Positions 13,603-26,900 of a stretch of DNA of 64,000 nt are shown one piece after another. The stretch spans positions 62,001-126,000 of the forward strand of contig LLCB01000155.1 in assembly GCA_001414345.1 (NCBI GenBank), read 5' to 3'. The DNA comes from Hymenoscyphus infarciens. Taxonomy: Eukaryota > Ascomycota > Leotiomycetes > Helotiales > Helotiaceae. Both the position numbers and the translations under genes were made by a program. The notes beneath the pieces were generated by a model. That model worked only from the letters and a program-made list of their open reading frames with translations. It was not told the DNA's origin and ran no database searches. Positions within the stretch are counted from its first letter, which is position 1. Every line of letters starts with the position of its first letter.

Positions 13603-15750
13603 ATAGATATATATATAATTATAGAAATACTCTTAGTAGAAGAGACGTCTTTAGTACTTATTATATATATATAGATATATAAAGCTAATTAAATATAGTT
13701 TTTAGTAATAAATATAAGCTTTAATATCTTAAGAGTTAAAAAAGAAAAAGCTCGAGTACTTAGATAAATTAGTAATAGATACTAAGATTAAAAGTACTAC
13801 TTACTTTTAGTCTTTTTCTTATTAGAGATAAAGCTCTTCTTATATAATTTTACTTTAATTATTTTAGTAATTTTACTAAAAGCTTTTATAAAGAAAGATT
13901 CTCTCTCTATCTCTAGTCTTTTCCTTCTAGATAGCTTACTTTCTAGCTATAGCTAATCTATTCTTAAGTGTTTAAATAATCTTAAATTATAATTACTTAA
14001 GTATTTTAAGTACTACTTTACTAATTATATACTAAGTACTTAACTAGAATTCGCGTCTCTTATTCTTAGGCGAAATTATAGCGATACTTATAGTATTAAA
14101 ACTCTTAATTATCTCTTTTTCTCTTACGTTTATTAGATATTTATATGATATTCTTATTTATATTAAGTTTCTATATTACTTTTAATAATTTATAAGGTTT
14201 TAGATAATAGAAAGCAAGTTATTAGTAAATAAAACCTTAGTATAGTACTAGATAGTATATATTAATAGAAAATAAGTATTAAGCGATTATAATACGTATA
14301 TATTTAATAGATATCTAGATACTCTATTACTTTGGAATTTCTACTTCTATTTCTACTTGAATTTTATAATTTAAGCTTTACGATTTAAGTATTATAAATT
14401 AAGTATTATGAATTAATTATTTTAAATAGTCTTAATTTTAAGCTTTAAGTTTTATAATTAACGATTTATAATTTATGATTTACGATAGAATAGTATTAAA
14501 AAAATCGACTTTTATTAATTTAGGATTTAGGATCTAGCTCTAGAAGGCTATATATTCGATAATTCAAGCGTCGCGATTTGAGCTTTGTGATTTATACTTT
14601 ACTATTTGCGATTTAGTTAATTCCGACTTTTAGTATATACGGGATGTCTTATCTATCTATTTCAAACAAGCGACTTATCTTAGAGTACTTGAGGAATAAA
14701 ACATAAGACCGCGAGTGATTTCTCGTCGTATACTTAGTCAAGCATTCAAGTTATCTGAGAAGAATAGGAAATTCACTAAATTAATTTAAAGACATGTTTA
14801 TACGAAAGCTTCAGATTCTTTAGAAAGCTGTATAGTAAGATAGATATGTTAAGTTTATTAGCGCGAGTAGGGCGTGTATTTAGAAGTATATTCATAGGAA
14901 ACTAAAATAAGACACTAAGGTTACGAGAAAACCTTATAATAAAAGTCTTTTTACCTCGCTTTAGAACTTAACGTAACTGTATTTAAGTAACTTAATTACT
15001 CGAGAACTTCTTAAATAATCTTATTTGAGAATAATCTTCTTCTAGATAAATATTAAAGAATAGCGCGAGTTAGTATTTCTCGTATATTTGATGAAAGATT
15101 CAAATTATACGAGAAGAGCCTGAAAAGGAAAGAGAAAATGAAACAACGGACTTACTCTAAGAGTTTTAATAGCTCTTGTTTTCATTTTCTTTTCTATTTA
15201 GAGTGACTATGCTTAGAGAAATCAATTGTTCTAAACGTTTAGAATACTTTCCTTTAATAGATAATCAGTATAGAGGAAAGTTCAACTATTCTAGTTTTAG
15301 CGCAGTTTTAGATGATTTAGTAGAACTAAGTAACAAAAGAGTAAAACTAACTACGTAAACTATCGTAGTTTTAAAGAACAAAGTTTAAATAAGCTAATTT
15401 AAGATATAAAAGATTAATTTTAACGTAAGAGAAGAGGCGTTCTAGCTAGAGAGATATAGGTAGTATATTAAGTACTATTTAAGTTATTATACTATACTAG
15501 GATAAAGTTTATTCTTATTAGTAGTAGCGTTTAAATTAGGTAGTAAGCGGCTAGTTAATTAGAAGACTAGGATTTACTAAAATAAGCTTAAAAAGACTTA
15601 GCGTATCTCTTTTTCTACTCTAGAATTACTAGAATTTCTATACTACTTAGTTTATAAGACTACGTAGTTTTGTCTACTAAAACTGAACTAACCAGTAGTT
15701 TACTTAAGTTCCTTGAAACTAAGTAAAAAAATAAAAAACTAACTAACTAC
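13603..15750. other. AT-rich RIP block, unassigned
   Basis: CA/TG-depleted sequence between hAT-A copy 1 and the first gene island. Around 14350-14620 there is a degenerate short repeat built on words like TTTACGATTTAAG and TATAATTTAAGC. From about 14,640 on, a few CA and TG words return, suggesting a weaker RIP zone. No gene recognised. Confidence 0.6.
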
Positions 15751-16122
15751 TTAATTTAGTTAGTTCTAAAAGAACAATACAAATCCTCTATACTGTAGAT
15801 AATAATGCGGCGAACGACAAATAAGAGCACAGACCTTCGCAATTCAAGAAATAAAACCCTTGTCCCAGCTGTTTTGAGAGAATGGTAACTAATTATCTCA
15901 GCCAATTCCAAACAATGGGGGAAAACGTCCCAAATAATTAGAGCAACCGAGAGGAAGAGACTCTTACAAGGTGTGGTCAAGCGAGACACCCCGTGGCAAT
16001 AATGCCCAAGATACGAGATAACGAGAGAGCAAACACATATCAGCCAAATTTCACGTCTGAAAAATACACCTGAAGCATGCAGACGAGTTGAGATTGTATT
16101 AGGCCATACGTAAAAAAACAAG

Positions 16123-17461
16123 CTACTGTCCATATGCGAGCACTTGTTTTGCCACGACAAATCTGATCTTGGGTATTGGCCAACTGAAAATGCCTTCTGC
16201 AGTCCCTTCATCCGCTAATTGTAGATAATCAGCACTTGAAAATTCGGAGAGGTGGGAAAGGTACTTACTACCGAACGCTCTTTGGAAGTCTTCCCTTCGC
16301 GATTCTTGGAGCTCTGTCATATGACGCCGAAGAATCTCTGCGGAGTCTGCCCAAGTTTCGCCAGTGACGGAAAGAGAGTTGTATCTACCACAGTTCTTCA
16401 AAATTATCCGTCTTGCCGATTCACAGGGGGTGTCAAAAACAACTTCTGGTGCATGCACGAAGGGCCCAAAGGACCCTACTACGACAAAGAGCTCCTCCAC
16501 ACCAAAAAGGTACGCACAGGTCAAAGTTCCCCAATTTTTTTCGTCAGCAGCCGCAAAATCCTGGAAATCTACATTCGAGTCGGCTTCGGGCAGCCAGAAT
16601 TGGCTCAAATCCATAGCAAGGCGATGTAGTTGTAAGAGTCCACCGTTAGAATAAACACAGGAACACACAGGACCAGTGGGTTTCGACTTTGTCACAGTTT
16701 CGCAGTTCCCACAATGCCAGGAATATAGGTTTTCGGTCAGATGATATGGTTCCGAGATGGTTCTTCCAAGGTAGAATATATCGAGTTTTCGTGTGAAGAA
16801 ATTTTTGGCCGCAGTATAATCGTAGGTAATACCACGGTTGAAGGAAAAATAGTCAAGTTGTAGTGAAAATGCCGCTTGCCTAGCTTCTTTGCAGGTGTTG
16901 ATGATGGGGTAGGCTCTTGAGCGGTTTACTTTGACGCATTTTTCAATATAATGGAGTTGAGGAATGACACAGGCGAACTTCCAAAACAATCTATTTGGTC
17001 AGCAAATGGCACATGTCGATGTTTGAAAGAAGACCTACTGCCGCAGTTCTACGGGCAGCCGAATGAATTGTGGAAACCCATTGCTCGAACACCCTGACCC
17101 GACGTCTTCAGTCCTGCCAGGTTCGGTCTTGACTTGCTGGTTCTGGATCTGATTCTGCAACACCAAGCCTTCAAGGCGCTCAATCTCTCCACGCAGTTGT
17201 TGGTTGGATTTCGCAAGGGCTTCCTTCTCCCGTTGCAAAGCTTCGTTTGAGCAGGTAAGGGTTTCGTTCTCTCGACGCGACTGTTCGTTCCACTTTAGAA
17301 GACTATCGTTCAAGGTGTTCAAGTCATTCCATGGAGTCCGTGGAGTGCAAGTCCACCATGGTGTCCATGACGCTCCAGTCGTCCATGCCGTCCGAGGTGT
17401 TCGAATCTTTCACAACGTGCAAGTCGTCCATATCGATGGCGTTGGATGGTTGGTCCGCCAT
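16123..17461 (-). CDS. 2EXR-domain protein with N-terminal coiled coil (paralog A)
   Basis: Minus-strand gene, exons read as 17461-17039, 16990-16269 and 16214-16123. Introns 16991-17038 (48 bp, GTAGGT...TAG, GCTGAC branch) and 16215-16268 (54 bp, GTAAGT...TAG, GCTGAT branch) keep the frame. The splice joins FIRLPVELRQ to LFWKFACV, the start of the 2EXR motif shared by many fungal proteins of unknown function. A Glu/Gln/Leu-rich coiled coil precedes it. Mid-protein WHCGNC...CSC could bind metal. The neighbour at 18007-19204 has the same architecture and intron positions, so they are tandem duplicates. Oddity: the coiled-coil frame (17322-17039) has no ATG; the nearest ATG (17461) is in another frame, ending at a TGA at 17324. 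Either a small frameshift or an unusual first intron is present, so the 5' end is uncertain. Confidence 0.7.
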
Positions 17462-17639
17462 TGGAAGGTCGCGTACGGCGTCGAGTCGTTTGTGTTTGTG
17501 CTGGTGATGATGGGTAGGGTTTGTTGAGATTGAAAAGTTGGTGTTGAGAGGATGGAAGCCGAGAGAGAAAAAAAGTGAGGAGACATGGGACCGTTCAATA
17601 TCTGAGGAAGGAGCGACCTTGAGGTCACAACCCAAAATG

Positions 17640-18000
17640 GACTAGCGTCGCGCGAACCTCCTGCGTGATCACATGATCAATCTCCTTGCTAACTCCCATG
17701 CTCTTGCCTCGTTTCGATCAATCATGTTACTACTTCAAAGAGTAGTAATTCTAGTAAGTTCATCTATAAAAAGATATTGTTCGAGAGTATCTGAATTAAT
17801 CAAGTTAATTACCTAAAGTCTGGAATGTCTTAAAGATACGAAGTATAGATTCTCATCTAAACAACGTTTATTCGATTTGGTTGTTCTAGAAAGTCTAGAG
17901 TAATTAAGTTAGCTAAGGAAAGTATAGAGATTAGATTACAGCGAATTATAGTATTCCTAGAGCGAACGGCGCAATGTGGTAACTGGTGAATAAAGCATAC
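17640..18000. other. Spacer between 2EXR paralogs, partly RIP-like
   Basis: About 360 bp upstream of paralog A and downstream of paralog B. The middle (about 17730-17950) is AT-rich with few CA/TG words, like a mild RIP zone or the stub of an old repeat. No gene seen. Confidence 0.5.
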
Positions 18001-18006
18001 CGTCTC

Positions 18007-19204
18007 TTATATAATTTCAAGCCCCGGACTCAAGAACCGCAAGTCCTTCCCCTTCCTCGCCTCGATAAATCGAAACTTTGGCATTTTCCATTCCGTAAGA
18101 TCATAGCTCATCGCAGGGAAGCTGCCACCCTCGATATCTTCCTCGGTAACCACATCAACTAAACAAAAGATCAGTATTCGCCGCATATTCTCTAGAGTTT
18201 GGAACTCACTATTCAATTGAAACCGCTTAACCATCTCATGCCTCTTCCGGTGAAACTCCATCTCCTTATTAAGAAGCTCATCCGCCTCCCCCCAGCTTTT
18301 CGCATCCTTACAAATATCAATCTCATGAAACATAGCATCTGCCTCCTCCAAAAGTCTATGCAAACTCAACTCACAAGAAGGCTTCAAGAACACAATATCC
18401 CTCTCAAATCTAAAATCACCAAACTCCTCAACGACAATAAAAACCTCCTCCACACCATGAAGATACGCATTCCCCAGCGTCCCCATAACATCTAGAAAAC
18501 TGCGTCCGTAATATCCCGGATATTGATCACCCATTTTTAGGACATGTGATTTCCATTCTTTCATGCTGATCACCAGTCTCCTTAACTGCATCGTGACTTT
18601 CTTACCCAAACACGCATCACCGCAATTTCCAAAATTCGGAAATGAGGTCTTACATTTACCGCAAGTCCACGAATGGCGTTTGGTAAGACTTGGATCATGT
18701 AAATTATAGATACCTGGATTTCTGAGCCAGAATGTATCAAGAGTTGGTAAAAAATAGCTTTTGGATGGGACGGGAGCGCCGAAGTGTTCGGGACGGATGA
18801 AATAGCTTAGTTGAAGTGAGGTTCCTGATGTCCTGGCTTCCTTGCAGGCATTAATTATGGTGTTTGCTCTTGAGCGATTGAGGACTCCGCATTGGAAGAT
18901 GTAAGCTGAATCGTTCTCAATTACATGAACTGTAGGCTCTAGGCAAGCTAATTGCCAGATTTTGCTAGGGGGATTAGAAGCAAATATCGATTTGAGTTGG
19001 GGAAACCTACCGACGCAATTCAACCGGTAGAGAATGGAACTTTGGGAACTCCCGGCACGAGTATCGTTGGATTTGATTATTCGAAATTAACTCGTGGAGG
19101 TGCGTATTCTTCTTGTTCAGCTCGATGATCTGGCTATGCAATGCAATCATCGTTTCGTGCATCATTATCAGATGTAGCTGATCGGTGTTCGTACCAGATG
19201 CCAT
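18007..19204 (-). CDS. 2EXR-domain protein with N-terminal coiled coil (paralog B)
   Basis: Minus-strand gene of three exons: 19204-19011, 18964-18210 and 18158-18007, giving 366 residues. Introns are 46 bp (18965-19010, GTAGGT...TAG) and 51 bp (18159-18209, GTGAGT...TAG with an ACTGAT branch), both at the same places as in paralog A. After a short N-terminal helix rich in Leu/Ile/Gln the spliced protein reads FHSLPVELRRKIWQLAC, the 2EXR motif. NRSRANTIINACKEAR aligns with NRSRAYPIINTCKEAR in paralog A. A WTCGKC...CGDAC segment parallels the Cys-rich segment there. The frame is intact with a clear ATG. Function of 2EXR proteins is not established; the coiled coil suggests oligomerisation. It ends the island: RIP-mutated sequence begins about 230 bp upstream of the start. 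Confidence 0.8.
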
Positions 19205-19439
19205 TTTCAGGGAGGATAGATTTTTCGTAGCGAAGATTTGATGGTGAGTTGTAATCCTGATGGAAGAGAGATGAAGGAGAAAAGGGGGGACGTCGTGAAA
19301 TGAGATGGCGGGGAGAGTGAGACAGTGAGACGGAACGCGTAAATAGTCTGAGCGTACCCTGCCAGAGAAATCGCGATGTCACATGTTGCGAAAAGCGTCC
19401 CATTTTACAGCGATGTGCACGTCCTGAATCTGCTCTATC

Positions 19440-19855
19440 AAAAAAAGGTTATAAACACCTCTTTTATAACTAACCCCCTTATATTACTCTATAACCACGC
19501 CTCTAAGACTTAAACCCTACGAATTAATTAAACTTAAGTATTTTCTTAGTAGCTTTATATACTTTTCTAGAAGCGTTATTCTTTAATAGTCTTAAAAGAG
19601 ATAAAAGAGTAAAAGCTACGAATAGAAGTCTTAGCGCGCGACCGAGTTCTAAGCCTTACGAAATCGAGCTTTTGCCTCTTTTAATAATTTTCTTTAACTA
19701 GGTCTCTATATATAAATATATATAGATATACTTAGTTAGAAACTACTAAAGCTTAATTAACTCGTAGAGTTTAAGCTCTAGAGACGTAGTTATAGAGTAA
19801 TAAAAGAGAGTTAGTTATAAAAGAGATATTTATAACCTTTTTTTTAAAGTAGAAC
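19440..19855. mobile_element. Foldback (MITE-like) element with about 90-bp arms
   Basis: The left arm from 19440 (AAAAAAGGTTATAAAC...) pairs with the right arm ending near 19851 (...TTTATAACCTTTTTT). The arms stay similar for about 90 bp, through words such as CTCTTTTATAACTAAC and TACTCTATAAC; differences are mostly transitions with the right arm more RIP-altered. I could not define a target duplication, so the superfamily is unknown. It marks the sharp edge of the gene island. Confidence 0.65.
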
Positions 19856-22800
19856 GTATATATCGCTATAGATATAATAAATACTCTTTATAATATAATA
19901 ACTAAACGTTTTAAATATCTAAGAAGTTATATATATATTATATAATAGAGAATTTATTTAAGACTTAATTTATATTTTTACGATTTCTTTTAAAAGTAGG
20001 AAGTCGTAGTTATTATATAGTATATAAGTGTAAAATAGAACGCTTTAGATAGATACTCTCTAATTGTTTAGACTTACTCTTACTTAGAAGACGTACGCTT
20101 ACTAGATAAGAGAGTATTATATAAGGCTTATATATCTAAAATAATTAAAATAGTAATTAATACTTTTATTTTCTAAATAAGCGTAAATATCTAGAATATT
20201 CTCTAAATTAATTAAAAAGTAACTATTCTATCTCTTAGATAATACTCTTTAAAAATAAGAGTATTCTAGTTAGAAAGAAGAGATATTTAAGTTAATTATT
20301 ATTTATTAGTAAATTAAAGCTAGTATCTTAAGATTATAACCTTTAATATATAATATATAATTTTCTTTAGTTCTTTTTAATTATTCTTCTTCTACTACTA
20401 ATATACTAGCTTATAAGTATATTATATATTAAAGTGATAATAAGAGAAGTAAGATCAAGCTATTACTAATTATATCTTAGAAGAGAAGAAACTAAAGAGT
20501 AGCTAGAAGTAGAATACTATATAAAAGAAGAATTACTTTTTATTAACTAATTATACTTTATTCTATTATATTATAGAATTAGAACTACTATATCTAGTAT
20601 TAGATTATAAAATATTATAGAAGTAAATAGCCTCTTATATACTAGTTATATACCTACTCGCTTAGCGACTCTTCTTAACTATAAGTAGTCGGCTTAGATA
20701 GCTCTTTGAATATTAAGCTCTTTATATATTTCTAATATAAAAAGAAGAGTTACTTTTTCTATATTTAAGTATTTATTTTTAAAAAGATTAACTAGGTTAT
20801 TCTTTTAGTATTTACTCTATATATATAGCTCTTAAATATATATACTAATAACTAAGCTAAGAATAACGTTTAGTATATTCTTTATAACTATAATAAAGCT
20901 ATACTATTAATAAAAAAAAAGATATTATATAAATAAGACTATAAAGTACTTTTATAATAGATATATTATTTAGTTAAAAAGTAATATAATAAGAGTATAA
21001 AAGAGAAGAAGAAGTCTTTTATACTCTTTTTCTATTATATTAAAATACTTTAAAAGTTAATTCTAATTACTATATCTTTAAACTAATAAAACTACTTAAG
21101 AGTTTAATAGATTATCTATTATTTTAAGATCTTTTTAAAACACTATTAGCTATATATACTCTTTTAAAGAGATTAATAGTCTATATACTTAGTTAAGATA
21201 TAAGACACTTTTCTATATTACTATCTATTTTAATACTAATAATAAGATATTACTAATTTATTAAGCTTTTATATTAAAAGAGAAAAAGAAAGACTAAAAG
21301 TATTATTCTACTTATATAAACTAACTCTTTCTAGTATTTTATATACTATAACTAAAGAGTGAAAAATAGCTAGTAATAAGTAATTACTAAAAGAGCTTAT
21401 AAAAGAAGCTCTTTTAAATACTTCTAAAAGCTTATACTCTTATATCTTACTAATATACTATAAATAAGATCGTCTCTTACTATAGTAAGAACTTTAGAAA
21501 GCTTTAGTAAAGGCTTTACTATTTAAAGAATAAAAACACTTATATAGAAACTCTTTTTTAATTTATAAAGTTTAAAAACTACTATAATAAGAAGAAACTC
21601 TTAGAGTATATTAATACTATCTCTACTAATATATATTTAATATATAAGATTATTAGAAAAGAATACTTACGAATTAACTATAATATCTCAAAGATTATTA
21701 AAGGTTTTAATAGTATATAGAACTAGCTTTATAATAAAGTACTACTCTAGATACTCGACGATATTTATAACTAGATTATAGTAAAGTTTTACTAATATTA
21801 TACTTCTCTCTTTAAAAGTTTTAATACTAAATAAGCTAATAAACTATAGAAGATACTATAAGATCAAATTTCTTATATTATAAAGTATAAGATAATCTCT
21901 ACTAAGAGAGATATTTACTAAGTAAATACTTCTTATAAAAATAATAATTAGATACTTTATATAAATAGATAACTAGCTATCTTAAAGTACTAATAATTAA
22001 TATACTAGTAATATAAATTTCTAATATTTATATACTAAAGATATTAAGATTTAAAGTTATATATATTATCTTTTAGCTCTTATTATTTTAGACTTTTATA
22101 TTATCTAATCTTCTATATATAGTTACTTTTACTCTAGATTATAAAAGACTAATTTAGTCTTTTCTTCTATATTAGAGCTTAGTAGCTATATACTTTAATC
22201 TACTAATTATATTTCTATATACTCTTTCTATAGTTATATATATTTTATACTATTATAATTCTAGTATTTAAGAATCTTATGCTTAATATTATTTAAATCT
22301 TCTATTCTAGATATATACTCTTAAATTATTATTTTATATACTAGATTATTTCTAAACTAGTTCTTATATATAATAATCTTAAGCTAGTACTTTTAAAAAC
22401 TATCTTTCTATTATATATTAAGTATTATCTAAGAGAACTAAAAATAGATTAGAATCTCTTAAAACTTTTACTAATTAATATAAAGGTAGACTTAATATAG
22501 AGAGCTTAGCTATAATTCTAGAACTTATCTTACTATATTATCTTATTATAGTTAAGCTTAAATAATAAAAGAATTTCAATATTTCAATAATAGTAATAGT
22601 AATACTAATTCTAAAAATAATACGTTTATAAATTAAGCTAGATATTTCTAAGATAGTAAAAAAAGCTTACTTTAATAAATATTTATATTTAGCTAAAAGA
22701 ACTTACTAGCTTTTAACTACTATAATAAAGTAATAATCTTATCTAAGAAAGAATATAAAAGTAAAGATAGTAGTAAATTTAACTAGAAAGCTTAGAAGAA

Positions 22801-23960
22801 ACTTAAGAAAGACTATTCTAAAAGAGAGATAAAGCTTTAGTAGTAAAAGAAGTAAGTTAAGAAGACTCTTATTTAAAAGTAAGATTCGTTTTTAAAGTAA
22901 AAGTAAAATTAAGTATAAAAGCTAATACTTTATTCTAAGATCTTTTATATTATTATTACTACTTTTTAGTACTTCTACTTCTACTCTTAAGCTAGAGTAA
23001 CTACTACTATTACTCTTAATTAACTTCTATATAAATAGTATAAAAGAGAGAAGTATAAATTAAAAATAAAGCTAATTAAATACTATAAGTAGAAGAGTAA
23101 TAAAGAAGTAATTTATTATACTAGAAGTCTATTCTAAAGTTTTAAATAAATAAAGCTAAAAGATATTTAATTAATCTACTATAAATTAGTATAAGAAAGA
23201 AGAGTATTATTATAATAAAAGTAAAGAGGCTGTTTTTAATTAATATAGAAAGAGAATTAGTTTTACTTTTTAAGATCTTATTTATTTACTAAGTAATACT
23301 AATAAAAAGTATTAAGATATTTAGTATAAGAAGAAGAAGTAGTAAAAGACTTATATAAAAGAATCTACTTTTAGTTAAAAGATAGAGATAATTAGAGTAT
23401 AAAAGAAGAAGAATAATAGAGAAGTATAATTAATCTTTAAGAGAATACTTAAATCGTTAATTTAAGAGTTTATTTAGCTTATATATATCTAAGATATATA
23501 GTACTAAGAACTATAAAGTAGTATATATAAGTATTTAGTATATATATTTAATTATAATATAAATCTTTTATCTAATCTTCTATATCTTCGTATATATAAA
23601 GAGAATATATACTACTAAAAGAAAATTTAAATCTCTAGAGATAGAAATCTTTAAAAGTTTATATATATCTTTTATCTACTCTCTCTACTATTAAGTACTA
23701 GTATACTACTACTTTTATAGTCTTATATCTTATATACTAATATATATATTATAAGCTAAAGAATTACTTAATATATTAAGAAATACTTAATAATATAGAC
23801 TAACTTATACGAGATTACTAAATATCTACGTATATATTTAAATAATTTATATAAGCTAAAGAGACTATAAGTAAAAAAGACTATATATAAAAAGATTAAA
23901 TATATTAGACTTAAATACTATTAAAATTTTAAAATCTAATTTATATAGTTATAAGTAGAT
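19856..23960. other. RIP-mutated transposon relic, family not identified
   Basis: 4 kb of CA/TG-depleted sequence with no open frame. Read past stops, the plus strand between about 20,700 and 23,500 gives long Lys/Ile/Leu/Ser-rich stretches that look like a decayed coding region, probably a transposase, but no motif is clear enough to name it. A segment near 20150-20300 is similar to the reverse complement of about 29220-29400 on the far side of the LINE. Confidence 0.5.
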
Positions 23961-23969
23961 AATATATTA

Positions 23970-26900
23970 TTATTCTTACGCTGCGTAGGCCGTAGGCTAA
24001 GCTCTAGAAGTAAGTAGTACATCTTCTGTTCTAGTTTATATAGCCTTTTAGCTCGTTCTTCTTTATCTCTCGAGCTTCCTTATAAGTATAATTCTCCTTT
24101 TCTTCAATTCCTACTACTATCTATTTAAAGCTTATCTCTCTAACTTAGTAATATAGTAGAAGGGTATAGTAGGTTAGTATATTTAACCTACTAAGGTGTA
24201 TATTAGTAGTATAAGAGGTATATTTACCTCTAGAATTATTAGAGCTAAGGTCTTACCTTTTAATATACCTTAGCTTTCTCTTCCTATTCCTCTCTTTCTT
24301 TTACCTCTTCCTCGCTCTCCTCTCTCTCTTTAAGTAATTCTAGCACTAGCCTATACTTTTAGAGTCTCCTTAGCTTAAGTAGCTAAGTAATTACTCTTAG
24401 CGCTAGTTTCCTATTTACTAATACCCTCTTTAGCTCTTATAGATCCTTGATCCTCTTCCTTAGAGCTCTTATAAGTATATCTCTTTCTTATAGAATATCT
24501 TAGTAAAATAAGACTAAGTATTCTACTATCTCTCTACTACTTATATAAATATACTATAGTATAACCTAGTTTAGTACTCTTCTTATAAAGAGGAAGGTGT
24601 TTAGTTCTATTACTCTTATTTATACCTAGACAAGTAGTAAGCTCTTTGCCTTAGTAAGCCTCTTATAGACCTTTTATAGCTCTTACTTATCTAAGTCTAC
24701 TTTATCTAACGCTTCTATATATTATATTAAGTTTCTCTCTTAAGTCCTTCTCTTTTAAGTCTCTAGATAGTTCTTCTATTCTATAAGCATAGTATTATAC
24801 TTAAATCCTACTCCTTCTACTCCTTACTCCTCTTCTTACTTCTACCTTACTTTCTATAAGTATAGTATTACCTTCTCTACCTTTATTAATCTACCCCTCC
24901 TTCTCCTCTTTAGTTATATTACTATATATCTATAGGTATTCTAGATTAGTTCTTCTAGCTTAGATCTTTAGAACTTTCTCTTAAAAGTAGCTACTTATAG
25001 GTTAAGATATAGGTTAATTAGTATATAGTCTACTTTAACTTCTAGGTTCTAAACTAGAGTAGCTTTATACGCCCCTATTACTACTTATAAGTATCTTAAT
25101 TATTATATAGAGAAGCTCTTTACTATTCTCTTTATATTCCCTCTTTTTAGTATAATATAGTACTATATTAACGCCTTATATACTATTATACTCTTTATTA
25201 CTACTATATATATCTGCCTTACTTAGTAGTAGTCTACTCTCTATATTTTTCTAATAAGCCTTATAAGTATAAAGGTCTATATTATAAGCTTCTTCTAGAC
25301 TCTTTCTTAGTATACCTTCTAGTTTAGTTTCCTATTAAGCTCTACTTCTAGGAACCTTATATATTTAACTAGTATAAGCCTTATCTTCTTAAACTAGACT
25401 ATCTCCCTCTATAATACTCTTATTCTTATAAAGTATATAAGCATTATCTTCTCTAAGCTAAAAGCTATCTCTTACTTATTTACCTACTTATTATATACTC
25501 TCTAAACTATCTTAAGTATTCTATAGTTTACTATTATACTTTTTAATATTATAAGTAGATTTATATTATCTATAAAGCCTATTATAATAAGCTTATTAAT
25601 TCTTACTAAGTCTTTATATAGTATTAAGATAAAGAGGATAAATAGTATTAGTAATAGTACTAATCCTTATAAAATACCTTATTTAAGGTCTCTTTTATCT
25701 ACTAATTATCTATTAAAGAATAGTATAGCCCTTTATCTAGAGAGGAAGCTCTCTATCTATATTACTACCTACTATAGAACCTCCTTCTCCTTTAATATAT
25801 AAAGTAGCTATATATAGTCTACTTAATTAAAAGCTCCTACTATGTCTAGTTAGGCTAAGAATACGTAACTCTTATTTTCCTATACTATATATATACTCTC
25901 TATTACTATTCTAATTACTAGCTCTATATTTTAATACTTCTAGTTATCTATTTATAGCTCTAGTAGTATTACTATTTCCTCTATAAGCTATATAAGCCTT
26001 TATACTATTACTTTTTTAAGAATCTTATCTATAGTTAAGAGTAGTACTATTAGCTAGTAAGCCTCTACCTTACTCTACTCCTTAGTTATTTTACCTAGTT
26101 TTCTTAGTACTACTACTTTTATATAATAGAAGTAAGATAAGAAGTACTATAGGTAGAAGCTCGCTTCTACTATTATAGTAAGTACTTTATAAAGTAGTTT
26201 ATTATAAGCTTTTAGGAAGCTGTTTACTAGTATATTAAATCCTAGTACTTTCTATAGTACTAATCTTATAGCTATCTTAATATACTTCTTAGTTATATAT
26301 TAGCTTACTAAGTACCTCCTAGAGAAGCTCTTAGTATTCTAGTCCTTATTAGAAACGCTTAAGTAGTTAGCTATTAACTCTAGAAAGAACTTTTCTATAA
26401 AGATATAGGTCTTCTCTTAGTAGGTCTTACCTTTTATTCTATTAAGTAATATAAGTATTAGTAGTACTAGTACTTCTAGTCTTATATATTCTTTAAGGCG
26501 TGCCTACTTCTTAAGTATTTAGAGTTTCCTTTTATCTTTTACTATCTCTACTAGTGCCTCTTTTTAACTCTTCGTCTTTACCTTTCTACTAACTATTTAG
26601 AGTTCTTAAAAAGCGTTATTAAGCTACTATCTTAAGCTCCTTATTTAATACTCCTTCTAGGTCCTTTTATATCTCCTCGCCTTCTTTAACGCTTCTTTAC
26701 CTCTATATTCTACTAAGGCTATACTCTCTCTCTATCTAGCTTCTAAAATAGTATTAAGGCCTTTACTATTCTTTAAAGGTCCTTTATAAGTCTTTATACT
26801 ACTTTCTTAAGTTTTTATATATTTTAGATTATAAGTGTTTCTAAGTAAAAGGCTTTTACTTTAACTAGAATCTTATTTATTAGTCTTTAGCTAAATCTAG

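Noticed and set aside
15176..15358. 60-codon frame in the margin of a RIP block
   Set aside because: No homology motif, no partner exon, and it lies in partly RIP-mutated sequence; most likely chance.
16252..16654. Plus-strand frames opposite 2EXR paralog A
   Set aside because: Shadows of the minus-strand gene, which has splice sites and a conserved motif.
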